A stretch of 33,965 bases of DNA from Seminavis robusta (taxonomy: Eukaryota; Bacillariophyta; Bacillariophyceae; Naviculales; Naviculaceae): positions 1 through 33,965 of the forward strand of contig CAICTM010001215.1 of the NCBI GenBank assembly GCA_903772945.1, read 5' to 3'. Numbering within the stretch: the stretch's first letter is position 1; each line of letters opens with the position of its first letter. Both the position numbers and the translations under genes were made by a program. Of the stretch, positions 1 through 10,598 are shown in pieces. The notes under the pieces are model-generated. The model searched no databases, was not told the DNA's origin, and was given only the letters and a program-made list of their open reading frames with translations.

Positions 1-943
1 GTGTCCATTTTCTTTTTGGGTCGAAGCCTTTGGGTGCTTTCCAATCATTGCTGGTTTGCAGCTTCGTGAGTTGCGTTTCTGCGGATTGATAGCCCTGCTT
101 GGGGACAAATCGAATGTTCTTGTGGTTCTATTGGGGAGTTGTACAGTTTCTTGTATCTGATTCTGCACCTGTCGAAGAGATTCACTGTCGTTGGCCTCTC
201 ATCTAGAATGATCTTTGCACGTCTTCACTCTCTTTTGCAAGCATTATAGTTTGGCTCTGCCACTCCTGTGAGTCGGCATCTGCCACTCCTGGAACTCAAA
301 CGCAACTTGATGGTTCTGTTCTTCGACTGATAGTGAGTCTTGGTCTTGGAATCTTCATACAGTTGCCTCGCTGATTCTCCCCTGACGCCGGCTGGGTCCA
401 CGGTACAGCAGCGAAATTCATTCTCTGTATCCGAGCTGTGTCGGAACAGCAGTCTGATCATCGTCTTGGCCATTCCGAGGATGACTCCTTCGAAGGTCTG
501 TGTTGAAGACGTTGTCAGGGTGGCAGAACGACTGCAATTATATTATGTGTATAATTGTACCGCTGAGGATAGGTCGACCCGATGCTTCACCGTCGGACCT
601 CCCTCGCAGCTGATCATGGCCGTAGCGGAGTGATAGCTTTCTTCGATGATGTCTCATCTGCCTCCACTTCGCATAAAGCGGGACTCTCCAAGGAAATCCG
701 GCTAATGCTCCCCAGTCAACGTATTCTCGGCTCACTGTCGGTGGATCATCTCTGCCCATCAGGGGCGGGACTCCATCGACTTGATGGTGCTGGAAGTGGA
801 ACTGCAATGACCCTCCCGCGCTGGCCTGGGAGGCTTGGCTTGACATGGGGAACTGCTGAAATTCGACTGGCTCTAGGAGGTGGGGGACTCACTGAATCCA
901 CTCCTGCTCGAAGAGTCTCCAGCTGGAGCTGGAGCTGGCGCCG

Positions 944-1424
944 TCACCACTGTGGTGGGCACTCCTTGGATAGCTGCATCTGGTGTTGTGTACTGGGCAT
1001 GAATGACTTCTTCATGCCATTGAACTTGTTTGATGGCCCATTCAGGTGGGGATCTTCGACTTCACTTGCACTGCGGAAGTTTGTGAAAAGGAGGTGGCTT
1101 GGGATGGAATATGGTTTCCGTCCTGCCTTCCGCTGTTCCAACCATTCTTTGCTTGGCTTGAACCTGTCATTGGACAATGTTTCTCTGAGATGATCCAGGG
1201 TAGAAGGAAACTGGATTGATCCATCCATGGCACAGGCTGCCTCAACGGTCTTCTGGTAATCTCCATATCTTCCTTCTTGTAGTCCATGGTAGGCCACGGT
1301 TGCCTTCAACCTTGCTCGTCCGCAAGTAACACCTTGTCTTTGGCTTCTTGTCCAGATGCGCCTGGTAGTCGTCTGAGTTCAGAGTTCTGACATCAATGAG
1401 CTCCGTTCCGACCAGGTCATACAC
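944..1424 (-). pseudogene. Gag-like fragment of element A, frameshifted
   Basis: Two overlapping minus-strand frames read as one protein broken by a frameshift near 1300. The upstream frame starts around VYDLVGTELIDVRTLNSDD and the downstream frame continues with ATVAYHGLQEGRYGDYQKT and a stretch with CAMDGSIQFPSTLDHL, ending at a stop at 944. The mix of short helical segments with Lys/Arg-rich tails fits a retroelement capsid (Gag), but I do not recognise a named family. It sits about 1 kb downstream of the element A LTR in the same orientation. A host gene is less likely because the reading is broken and the context is transposon. Confidence 0.4.
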
Positions 1425-1919
1425 TTGATCAACGTCGCTGTCGACCTTCCCAAGTAGTAGTCAATCTGTCATGATACTCTTGCTTTGGGAACAGACACGT
1501 TGGATGGTCTTGATGATTGTAGTAATGGGAACTCTTTTGTGAGCCTTGCATCACTATCAAACGATCCTCTGGAGCATCACAATGGGGTCGGCTTGACTGC
1601 ATCCTCATAGTTCTGGGAGGCCTCTCAACTTGGACTTCATTGTTCGGTACAGTATGTCACCTGATGGTGGTTGCACCTGTCTTGAGATGTTTCATAGATC
1701 GAGTCGACTTGTCATAGATGGATGACTTTGCCTTGTACTCGCTGAGTTCCAAAGCATCGTAATCTTGCACTTTGGGATCAGCAAGTGATGCCTGAAGTGT
1801 CGGCTTCTCCGCTTGGATGGTGCCTGACTTTTCATGGTCTCAATTGCCAATGAAGCCAGTGGCCAATCATTCCACTCAGGCTTGATCTTAGGTCCTGGAC
1901 AATGTTTGTCAGGGTCTCC

Positions 1920-2261
1920 TCAAAAGGATAATACCTGGTTCAGCCTGTCCATTTGGATGGAAGGGGAACTGACGCTTGGGACTCTTGTTTCTGGTTCCTG
2001 TAGCTGTTGCCTCTTCCTTGATGGCTCTTCCTGAGGAATTGAATCCCCTACCCCCCTAGAAGGGTATCTTCCTCCACCACGACCACTCTTCCTTGGGATC
2101 TCATGGTTGCCGTTGGTGTGGTATGCACTTTGTGCTGTGCTTGTTCCTTGAACTAGCTTGTGTTCTTGTGTGGATACTCCTGCAGGAAGGATCTCACGAC
2201 GGGCACTACTCTTGTAGTTGCCTGTAAAAGCTTGTTGGCTGGATAGCCTTCTTTTGGTCAC
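1920..2261 (-). pseudogene. Basic, low-complexity gag-leader fragment of element A
   Basis: A 113-codon minus-strand frame between the element A LTR and the gag-like fragment. It contains a Gly/Arg patch (GRGGGRYPSRG) and Gln/Glu/Arg-rich sequence. Such basic low-complexity sequence is common in the N-terminal or nucleic-acid-binding parts of retroelement Gag proteins, but it has no diagnostic motif. It could equally be chance open sequence. Confidence 0.25.
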
Positions 2262-2420
2262 ACTGGTGTGTGCACTCTTGGTGGCTGGATAGCCTCTGTC
2301 GTTGACAGCTCACGGTAGAACGTGGTATGGATCCTTGGGTAGTAGCAAACTGCCTCTGTTGGTCCTCTTGTTGCCTCTGCAAAGCTTGCAGATGGTCTTG
2401 GTATGCTTGGATGGTTACAC

Positions 2421-3340
2421 TGTGTGAGTATTACAGTTTGAAACAGACAAACGGTGGAGTTTTAGGACTCCGTGTGGTTTACCGGGATTTTTGTGGTTCA
2501 CGTCACAATAGCAGTGGATCACTCGGATCAACCTATCTCACTCAGTTTCGGGAGTTAGAAGCGTGCACTGATACTCAGAGTATCCTTGACGTGTTGCGCA
2601 ACGTTCTCTCTATTGGTCTTACCTTTGGCTTGCAACGCCTGTGTCAAGACCTATCTTGATCCCCGTTCAATGGCTTCTGCTCGTCGTGATGTGATGGATC
2701 AAAATCTCGCGCGATGACACGATGACGTAATCCGCTTCAACTCGATGAATAAGAGGACTTCTGCGATGGCGACAATAGCAAATCCGTGTGGAATTTTCTT
2801 CTTGATCTACCGATACTCTTGGATCAACGTAGTTCCGGCCGGAAACTGTTCGATCGATCGGTGACGTCCAAATGGGATTGAAGATGGGAATTCCCGCGCA
2901 CGCACCTCTTTTGTGTTAGAGCTGTTTGGTATCCTTTATAGTGTGGCTGTGTGCAGTATTTGCGCACCTCTTCTCTGTTGCAGGTGTTGGCTCACTTGAT
3001 ACCTCTTGGTATTGTATACTTCAGGTCAACTTGATGATATCAATCTCGAGGTGTTGACTGTCGAACTCGAGATGAGACTTTTGCTTTTCAGTGTTGTTTG
3101 CTAGTAATACTGCAGCTTATTGGGGAGTAATTTGGTTTTAGATTAAGCTGAAAAGCAAAAGTGAGGATTTTCTGGTGGTGCATAGCAATTATTGTGATTG
3201 AATTGGATATAAGGACCCTCGTAACACTTTAGACCTAAAACTCCCTCGGTTCCTTGCATGATGAATTTGCATGCGAACCGGACTAGATGATTAATACACG
3301 AGTCAATAGTAAAGAGGTGTCAGGTATATTTCCTCCAACA
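2421..3340 (-). repeat. Element A long terminal repeat, minus-strand copy (5' LTR)
   Basis: Read on the minus strand it starts TGTTGGAGGAAATATACCTG at 3340 and runs about 920 bp. The whole length matches, in inverse orientation, 18,684-19,560. Shared blocks include the start, the sequence around GGAGTTTTAGGTCTAAA, a CTTCCGGCCGG block, and ATCCCGGTAAAC near the end. The left boundary is approximate: homology fades at about 2434 and the CA-type end is placed at 2421. The LTR abuts copia-1 sequence at 3341. Because gag-like sequence follows on its downstream side, I read it as the 5' LTR of element A; see the findings for the alternative that it is the copia-1 3' LTR. Confidence 0.8.
3077..3162. 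repeat. 15-bp inverted repeat inside element A LTR (hairpin potential)
   Basis: The arms ACTTTTGCTTTTCAG (3077-3091) and CTGAAAAGCAAAAGT (3148-3162) are perfect reverse complements separated by 56 bases. The other LTR copy keeps 14 of the 15 pairs, at 18,862-18,876 and 18,933-18,946. A second, shorter pair (ATCTCGAG at 3043-3050 and CTCGAGAT at 3066-3073) lies beside it. Conservation in both copies suggests a structural or regulatory LTR feature. Confidence 0.7.
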
Positions 3341-3545
3341 CTTGTAGCGTGCTAGATCAATGCATCATGGTGGTTGATCTTGATTCATACGGCAGTCAAC
3401 GTGGTATCTACGTGAAACGGTTCGTTGGCAGGATGCTTTACTCCTGTCGAATACTCCAGTTTGCCGTTTCTTTTGGTTTCGTTGGGAACGTGTTCTTGCC
3501 AGCGTTCTCTGTTCCATCGTGTTGACTCATGAAGGATGACTCAAT

Positions 3546-4637
3546 CTATTCACGGATACTCTGAGTCGTGGGAGGAACTGTAACGCTTTCACTCCCCTCA
3601 GTGACGACTGTCGACTCTGAGTGTTTCTTACCACAATCCTTGGTGTCTCCTGACCAAAACAGCAGTGCGTTCAGCATAGGCCATACCGAAGAGTAGTCCC
3701 AATGTTTGCTGAGAATGTCTGCAGGGTTAGTAGATCCGGGGATATGATGAAACCTCAAGATACTTGCAGCAACAGCTTCCCTAGTACGGTGGTAGGAAAG
3801 CGCATTGTCTCTTTTGAGGATCTTTGAGTGAGGTATCGACGCGGTGTTGACTACTGTCTCGTTGTCTCCGAACATCATGGTAGGTGTGTCAACCATGACT
3901 CCCAGGTATTGGAATTTGCTTCGGAGGTCAATGATCTGCTCAATGGCGGTACGTGCTGTAACGTACTCGGATCCGAATGTTGCGGTCTCGACTGTTGACT
4001 GTAGCTTGCTGAACCAGTCAATGGGAGTTTTGTTTGCTAGATGTAGACTTCCGGTAACAGACCGTCCACTGATGAGATCGTGGTAGAGGTTCGCATCCAC
4101 ATATGTGGTGAGAACAACTCGTTTGCCTCGAGGTACTGGGGCGTTGTGCGGTTGAACTTCTTTGGCACCATGGTAGCATGAGTATTCCCATTTGTGTTCC
4201 TTCTTGGGGATCGCGGAGTAATCTGGTTCTTCCTTTCGAATACGGATGATGCCGTGTCGCATCTTGGAAAGGTATCCACAGATTCTCTTTACTCGTTCCA
4301 GGTGACCCATTCTTGGCGCCGCTCGGAATCTGGACATTGTCATGGTGGCCATGGCAATATCGAATCTTCCGATTTGGATCGCCCACTGTAGACTACCAAT
4401 GAGAGACTGGTATATCTTCTGTGTGTCCATATCGAGCAATTCTGTCTTGTCAGTTTCTGGGTGGTCTCCTTTGATGAGCGGGGACGAGGCCTGTTTCGGC
4501 ATGTGTCCAAAGATCCTTTGATAGTTGCTGAGCACTTTCTCAATGTATTTGCTTGGTGCGTAGCTTAGTACCCCGTTCTCGTCACGGAAGAAGTCACATC
4601 CTAGATGAAAGCTGATGGCACCGGTTCCATTGAGTTT
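3546..4637 (-). pseudogene. Copia-1 pol, RT C-terminus and RNase H
   Basis: This frame continues the RT after a one-base frameshift. It begins with RT thumb/connection sequence (GTGAISFHLGCDFFRDENG, then a YIEKVLSNYQRIFG block) and passes into a Ty1/copia RNase H: TTYVDANLYHDL supplies the first Asp, ETATFGSEYVTA the Glu and MMFGDNETVV the next Asp, followed by the conserved NALSYHRTREAVA and HHIPGSTNPADILSKHW segments. RNase H removes the RNA strand during reverse transcription. The stop is at 3546. All key acidic residues are present, so this half looks recently functional; it is cut off from the RT active site only by the frameshift at 4635-4638. Confidence 0.9.
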
Positions 4638-6439
4638 TGAACTTGTGCTCCCCTTCCAATGTCGTGATGATCTTGAATGCTTCTTTGCTGACAATAAGGA
4701 GGTCGTCTACGTATACAGCAATGTACTCATAGTAGTTCCCTTTGTCTTGCATCCAGATGTCCGACTCGGCTTTTGAAGGGGAAAATCCCATCGAACGGAG
4801 AACATCTGCGAATCGTTCGTGCCATCGTAATCCAGAAGACTTGAGTCCATATAAGGCACGGCTGATGATGAGGGTGCATCCTTCTCGATCTCCAAACTCG
4901 GGTCCTGCAACAACGTACACCTTCTCTTTCGTAAACGATTCCAAGTAGGCGTTCCCTATGTCTGTTGCCCATACCTCACAATCGTTGAGTTCTGCGAGAA
5001 ATGTGAGAAAGAGAATTCCACGTAATGAAACCACACTGGAATAGACAGAGTCTACTGGTGTGTCAGTGAGGTGTCCTCCAGTAACTAGCCGTGCTTTGTG
5101 TTGTCCATCATGCTTGACTGCATATACCATCTTCTTCCAATCTGGTCCAGGGTTATGTCCCTTTCCTTTGTTGATGAAGGTCTCGTACTCATCGATCTGG
5201 TTGAGTTCGGTCATCTCGGCATCTCTCCATTTGGTGTCTCCATTGCGCGCATCTAATTCCATGGCTTGGTCATGGTTGCATGGAACTTGGAATCCGTACA
5301 TGAATATGGGCTTGGTCCTGAAGGAGTGAAGCTTTGCTTGGTTAGCCGCTCGTACGAGTCGCTTTTGAGTCTTTGCGATCTTCTTGAGTCTAGGTAATTT
5401 CCATTTTACTGTGTCTAGTAGACCGTGTTCTTCAGCATAGATGGCGACCGTGACTGGATCAGACTCATGTACTCCCATCCTGTCTTTGGTGGTGAGAGGT
5501 TCCCAAGTGATCTCCCCAGTTTCCCATTCAACTTGTATGTTGTATCGTGACCCTTTGTATTGCTCCTTATCAGATGACTTGATGGGACCTTGGTGATCCA
5601 AGATCTTGCGGAACTTCCAAGTGCCATCCCAAGTCTGGTCTTGTTCAATGTAGTCCACGATGTCGTTGTAGGCTACGATCTCCTCGTATTCGTCATTGAC
5701 TCTGCATGTGAACTTGATCATATCGGGATGTTGCTGAACCTTCTCCTTGTGGTGTTTGACTCTTTCAAGGATCTTGGCTCTTACTCGGGTTCCGTCTTCT
5801 GCAGGTGGTATAAGAAATGTTCTTTCTATCATCTGTTCAGGAGGTAGTCCTGATTTGGTGGGATTGTCAGTCTTCATTTGTCGTTTGTTGAAGATGAATG
5901 GTTCCTCTGTGCTAGATGATTCTTTCTCGGGCTCGTCCTTCTGATGATTTGCAACGTTGTCGTCATCGTCGTTGACTGTCTCTACTTGGGGCATTTCCCT
6001 GAGAGGTGGTTCATCCATTGGAGTAGGCGCTTCTGGAGTGGTCTCCCCTATCTCCCCTTCTTCACCATCGTCTGAAAGGTCAAAAGGGCTTTGGTTCATG
6101 CCGATAGTGGGCAGTCTAGCATCATCGCCTTGTTCGTCTCTTTTTGACCTGACGTATATGCGCTCTGGAACTGCTCCTGACTGGACATCGAGCTTGAGGT
6201 TGTTGATCACTTCTTTTGCGAGTCTGACTCTGGACGGACATATGATCTGTTTGGTATCATCTGTGAGTATCCTGAAGGTGAGTTGGTGTCCAACATTCCA
6301 GGCAAACCCAACGAAAAGTCCACGAATCTCTGAAGACTTGTCGTGTCCAGGTTGGGCATTGTACCCTTGGTCCTTGTATCGCGGAACATAAACAACATCC
6401 AAGAACAGGAATACGAGCAGAATAATGATGTCCACAATT
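4635..6439 (-). pseudogene. Copia-1 pol, integrase-RT linker and reverse transcriptase
   Basis: The open frame extends to 6546, but codons upstream of 6439 are read from the inserted LTR. True copia sequence starts at about IVDIIILLVFLFLDVVYVPR, passes through the integrase C-terminal GFAWNVGHQLTFRIL block, an acidic linker, a chromodomain-like segment (VEWETGEITWEPL), then RT: KARLVTGGHLTD, the first catalytic Asp in WATDIGNAYLES, and the active site YVDDLLIVS at about 4702-4713. The frame breaks in a TTTT run at 4635-4638, where the second copy at 32,490 has TTT. RT copies the element RNA into cDNA in a virus-like particle. It is inactive here because of the upstream insertion and the frameshift. 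Confidence 0.92.
6435..6439. repeat. Target-site duplication CAATT (left copy)
   Basis: CAATT directly precedes the inserted LTR element and is repeated at 11,175-11,179 after it. A 5-bp duplication is typical of Ty1/copia-type integrase. Fusing the flanks at one copy restores continuity of the copia-1 integrase-RT polyprotein. Confidence 0.9.
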
Positions 6440-7000
6440 CTATGAATTCCAGGTAGGAACTCAGCTGGTAGGTGCACAAGAGCTGGGATGGAGAGCTCTG
6501 TTGGTGGAGATCTCCTTCCACTGGCCAGCCCAAGGCTGGCAGCCAATGCTATTCAATCACTGTGGAAGCAATGATTGAACAGTCTAATTGCTCAATACCC
6601 TGGCACTGGCCATACAGGATCCTGTCTACTGCAGAGCTCTACTTGTGCTGTTGGGTCTGTTTCTCAGGTCAAACTACTTCTTCATTACTTCTTTAAACTA
6701 TAATATGAACACAAACTCTGATTTTGCGTGAAACTCCATCCTCCAGCCATGCAGGATACAGATCATGCATCTATCTTGGCTGGTATTGACCAAGCTATCT
6801 TTCTAGATAGGCATGGCTGAGGAACTGCATCATCCTTCCTTTCAGAGGAACTCTATGTCCTCTAAGCTGTTCCTATCTTGTCTGATGGTGACACAGCTCA
6901 TTGTACTGAAAGACTGTACAGATGCAACAGCGATCTTTCCATCAGACTGAGCAGCACAGCTGCGCCGCACCCATATGGCTCCTATGGCATAATCTCATCG
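6440..7000 (-). repeat. 3' LTR of the nested gag-only element
   Basis: This 561-bp block is repeated directly at 10,599-11,174. In minus reading it starts CGATGAGATTATGCCATAGG and ends GGAATTCATAG, next to CAATT (6435-6439). Differences from the other LTR are almost all short indels, for example loss of 10 bases near 6526 and of ACTG near 6889. Part of it is translated as the false N-terminus of the neighbouring copia-1 RT frame (6440-6546). Confidence 0.9.
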
Positions 7001-8228
7001 CTCCCCACCATTGGAGTCATGGATGGGATGCCAACAAGCTTGCACATCATGGGGCTTCCCTCGATACTTCCATGAACTGGTAGCATCTGGCTTCTCAGTG
7101 TGGACTTTGGTTGCTTACCTCAGGGGTTACCAACCCTCTTGAATACATCAAGGTGTCCATAGCTGAGTACCACTTGACACATTGGAGGGGCATCACATGG
7201 GTCTGTGATCAAACCTCCAGTCGTGTTCAGGAGAGAAAGGGTGCATTGCATTGGTCCATCTGACCATCAATTGGGATCCTACCTTGGTCTCCCCATACTT
7301 GCATCATAGCTCATTGGCTTAGAAGGCATCTGTCTATCTCCCCATAAGGGCCAGTGAGAACAATCTTGCCATAACTGTTCATCTGGAGCCCTCAACTGGG
7401 TAGTTAGGTGACAAGTCGTCACCCTATGAGGTGGGACTGGTTGTCCTATCATCAGATATTGCCTCAGCTAAAGGCAACACCTCGCAGACATCTCCTCAAG
7501 TTTACCATCTCCTTACATGAGTTCAAAGGAATCCCGTCCAGAGACACGACTAACTTGGTGCTTGCTTGGGTATGACCGGTGCAGGTCCTGTCACATGACG
7601 TGGCAGTGGCTCATTCCACAGCCACCAGCTTGGGTGGTGTTGCTCCAGCCCGACTGCTTCACCTTTGCTGAGGGTGACACAGTGTAAGTTCTCCCCATCA
7701 CCCGAAAGGGAAGGGAGTGCCATCAGGGCGGAGGGTGGGAGTCACCAAAACATGTTTTCACAAAACATTGTACTTGGAACCTATCCTGGAGATGACAATT
7801 TAGCACAAACACTTGTCATACTGGGCCATGTCCTGCGGAAGGTAGCCCCTATGAGGGTGGCATGCTACCCCGCAGCCATGGCCGGTGCCTGGGTACCTTG
7901 GGCTCAACCAGTGCGACACAAACACTAGTTGCCCAGGCAAAAATCCGTCTTGGACTTGCCCTTGAGTGCTGCAGTCACCACATTGCCATCTGGAGGATCT
8001 AAGGCGTCCCCGACTGCTGGGTCAGCTTCGCTCTTCGGATCCACCAGGTCTGACATCTGGGTTTGACGGTGGGCTTCCATCAGGACTCTCTTGTCAGCGA
8101 CAGAGAGCCTGTACCAAATCTGGCGTCCATTGCTGGATAGCTGAGACCAGACGTGTCAGGAAGGCGTGGAACTTTACACTGCTCCCCATCACCCTGATGT
8201 CTTGTCTTGCCAATGTCGGCCATGTTGG
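7001..8228 (-). other. Interior of the nested element without recognisable coding sequence
   Basis: About 1.2 kb between the gag-like region and the 3' LTR. No frame on either strand is open for more than about 90 codons, and I see no YVDD, DTG/DRG, HHCC or D-D-E pattern. It may be decayed gag and leader, or filler of the kind found in large non-autonomous LTR elements. In minus reading its last bases (GGTGGGGAG) form a plausible polypurine tract. Confidence 0.5.
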
Positions 8229-8918
8229 CTAGACGTGAGTCATCATCTCTTCGGTTGATGTCAAAGAATGTGCGCATTCAGTAGCACCTCCTTGTACCGT
8301 CGTATGTAAACGATGCATGTGTCCCTCGCACATACTCTCTCCATGTTCACGTGCAGAAATGTCGTTCAGGTGGGGACACCGGTGAAGGCCGCTGTAAGAA
8401 CAGCTTCTGTATACCATCGGTGAGCCTATCACTGGAGTCTCCTTGGCCATCATGTATCGGGTAACAACTGTGTCAAACTTGACAATGAAGTCCACTGCGG
8501 AACCTTGCTCCTCTGGGCTGTATTGCACACTAGTCAGCCATGTGAGTGTCTCCACATGATCTAGAGAACCTGCTACTGACAGTGAGCGTCCTGGACAAGC
8601 TCAACGAGAATTGGCAAAGCAGTCAGAGTCATGGAAGTGGGACCTCACGATTACCTCTTCCATTGGTGGTCTGCACTGTCTTCTGGAAAACAGCGTAGAA
8701 CCAAAGATTCATTCGTATGAGTTCATCTATGGACTCGGTGCTGCTTTGGACGTAGTCGGCATCAAGATCTTATAAAACCCTTGACCTCTAGCCATAGTGA
8801 TAAAGGACTCATACCACTGGTCGAAGTCCTGTTTGGATTTGAGGGTAGGGTAGGCCTGGCATCCGGCTTGGCACGAAAAGGCTTGCCTGGAAGGCCTGTG
8901 TTCCACCTTCTCCACCAC
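8229..8918 (-). pseudogene. Gag core of the nested element (UBN2-like), broken
   Basis: The minus-strand frame at 8918-8727 contains AYPTLKSKQDFDQWYESF, followed by ITMARGQGF. A tryptophan/aromatic-rich start of this kind is seen in copia-type Gag (UBN2/retrotran_gag) domains. In another frame just downstream lies SIDELIRMNLWFYAVFQKTV, matching the usual continuation of that domain, so at least one frameshift separates them. A further open frame at 8555-8229 follows, with no motif I recognise. Gag packages element RNA, and this piece is the only coding identity in the insert. Family assignment is from pattern memory. Confidence 0.6.
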
Positions 8919-9787
8919 CTCTGGACTTGGAAGACCATCATTGCCATCAGGGGTGGGAATGAAGGCTGACTTCCTTCTTGGCTTCTCCGGTTTATCAGTA
9001 GGTTGGCCGACTGGAGGATGGCTGAGTGACTGGTGTCTTGGATGATGTGGGCTAATAGGTATGGGCTGATAGGCTGCTTAAGACACAGGTTGTGTAGTGG
9101 GTATCTCACAGAATGGGGTGTGGTGGGATGCCGTGATGTGATGGTATGATTGGTGTTGTTGGGGGTATACCTCCCCATTGAGGCCCATACTTGTGATGGT
9201 ATCCACCTCCAGCAGGGGGAGTGGCAACATCCATGGCAACTTTGGGTTGGGTGGATGACCAAGAGGGTCCTCAACATCACCCAACAAACTCTGTTCCAAA
9301 CTGCCTGGTTCTGAATCGGTCCTCCTAGCCTTAATCTCAGGGCTAGGCTTGTGTGATAACCAGGTGTGCGGAGGAGTGGAGTATAAGGTGGATGGGATGA
9401 ACCAAGCTGATTGGTATTGTGGCCTGTGGTGGGCCAAGGGAGCTTGGTTCATTTGTTTCATTTCTTCAATGCTATTGCCAGTTGTGGCTGATCATTGAAA
9501 GGGTAACACCTTGGTTGGTGGTGGGGAAGGAGTCACAATGGAGGCCCTGACTGGTAGGCTACAGGGGGGTCCACAGGTGTCCTTCCATGTGATGGAACTG
9601 GATGTGGGGGTCCTGCAGTGGTGGACCTGTTGGTGTTACCAGTGCTATTGCTAGATGCTGGTGGTGTAACACCAATGCAGGCTGGGCCTGTTGTTGTGCT
9701 TCTTCTTCTTGCGAGCCATGGTGTTGTTGGTGCGCTGGCTGAGTGTGGTGTGGTGTAGAGTGTGTGTTGTAGTGGCTGGACAAACAC
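8919..9787 (-). pseudogene. Pro/Gln/His/Ser-rich N-terminal part of the nested element's gag
   Basis: Several overlapping minus-strand frames (9787-9533, 9461-9078, 9280-8762) are open but switch frame. All are rich in Pro, Thr, Gln, His and Ser (for example HHTQPAHQQHHGSQEEE), consistent with a disordered Gag N-terminus. The region begins about 800 bp after the 5' LTR. No defined domain or reliable start codon can be chosen. Confidence 0.4.
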
Positions 9788-10583
9788 TCACAAGAAATCC
9801 AAAAGTGGTCTTGAAGCGTGCACGCTAGTCAATGACTAAACAGAGGCTGCTTGACACACTGGTACCCTTGGATTCTTTCGAAACGGCGGACGGTGCTCTC
9901 GTGGTGTTTGCGAGTTTTACACCTGAGTCGACTCGTAACAGTGGATCGATCGGTATCCTCTCACGGAGTTCGCAGAATCAGCGAAATGTGAGGAGCTATC
10001 GCGCGAGTGCGGCTGCTTTCGGAACAGAGGTACGGTAACGTACGTCACTCGGAAGAGGTACGTCCTGGTGAGTACCGTGTGAGTACCGGTTCCCTTTTCA
10101 CCAGAATCGTCCGCAGGCACGACTGGAGATTTCCTTTTCTTCTTCCGTATCGGAAGTCGACAATGATGAACCTGTTGCCTTCCACTCGCGCCGCCGTAAC
10201 CAAGCCGATTACAAGAAACTGGCTGGACTATCCTCTCAAGCACCCTCTGGTTGGTAGGTGGGACGCTTGATATCACTCCTACCGCTTCGATATTGGTCGA
10301 GTTAAGGCGATCGGCAGATTTCTGTCGCGATTTTCTTGTTGGCTGATCTTCCACTCTTTCCGCTGTGTCGACAGCCGTAACCAAGGCACTCGACAAGCAC
10401 CAGTCACCGTGGCTTGTAGATAACCCTTAACTTGGTAGGTCTAGCAGCTGGTTCCACTTGAATCGGTCGCGATTCCAGTTTTCGGTCGTCGATCTGGTGT
10501 CAGCCGTGTCGGTAGGTCAATCGGCACTTCCTCTCTTCTTCGTCCTCGATTTCCACACTCCTGTAGAGCCACTCTTGTGTGCT
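9788..10583 (-). other. Long 5' leader of the nested element
   Basis: Sequence between the candidate primer-binding site and the gag-like frames. A 159-codon minus-strand frame (9917-10,396) is open but has no recognisable motif and is basic and Ser/Thr-rich; it could be chance. I treat the interval as untranslated leader. Confidence 0.4.
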
Positions 10584-10598
10584 TGCGACTAGTTAATC
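10584..10598 (-). other. Candidate primer-binding site of the nested element
   Basis: In minus reading GATTAACTAGTCGCA starts at the first base after the 5' LTR. The identical 15-mer occurs at 16,196-16,210, immediately upstream of copia-1 gag. Identity at the equivalent place in two otherwise different elements is what a shared tRNA primer would produce. It lacks the TGG start expected for pairing with a tRNA 3' CCA end, so an internal tRNA fragment may be used, as in Drosophila copia. Confidence 0.6.

Larger units (their letters stand above)
1..2420 (-). mobile_element. Internal region of LTR element A (5' part), cut by window edge
   Basis: This stretch lies directly downstream, in minus-strand reading, of the LTR at 2421-3340, and is most simply the leader and gag-like region of the same element; the rest lies beyond position 1. 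No reading frame stays open throughout. Short minus-strand frames at 1920-2261 and 944-1424 have biased, gag-like composition, with Gly/Arg-rich and Gln/Lys-rich stretches. No protease, integrase or RT motif is visible in this part, so the superfamily cannot be assigned. Assignment to element A rests on position and orientation, not on a second LTR. Confidence 0.5.

Noticed and set aside
582..1193. 203-codon plus-strand frame
   Set aside because: It is antisense to the element A gag-like frames, with Trp/Cys/Ser-rich composition typical of a shadow frame.
6440..6546. N-terminal extension of the copia-1 RT frame with hydrophobic start
   Set aside because: These codons are read from the inserted LTR and end exactly at the target duplication; not a real protein start.
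9917..10396. 159-codon minus-strand frame in the nested element leader
   Set aside because: No recognisable domain; it lies in the expected untranslated leader, so it is kept only as a note there.
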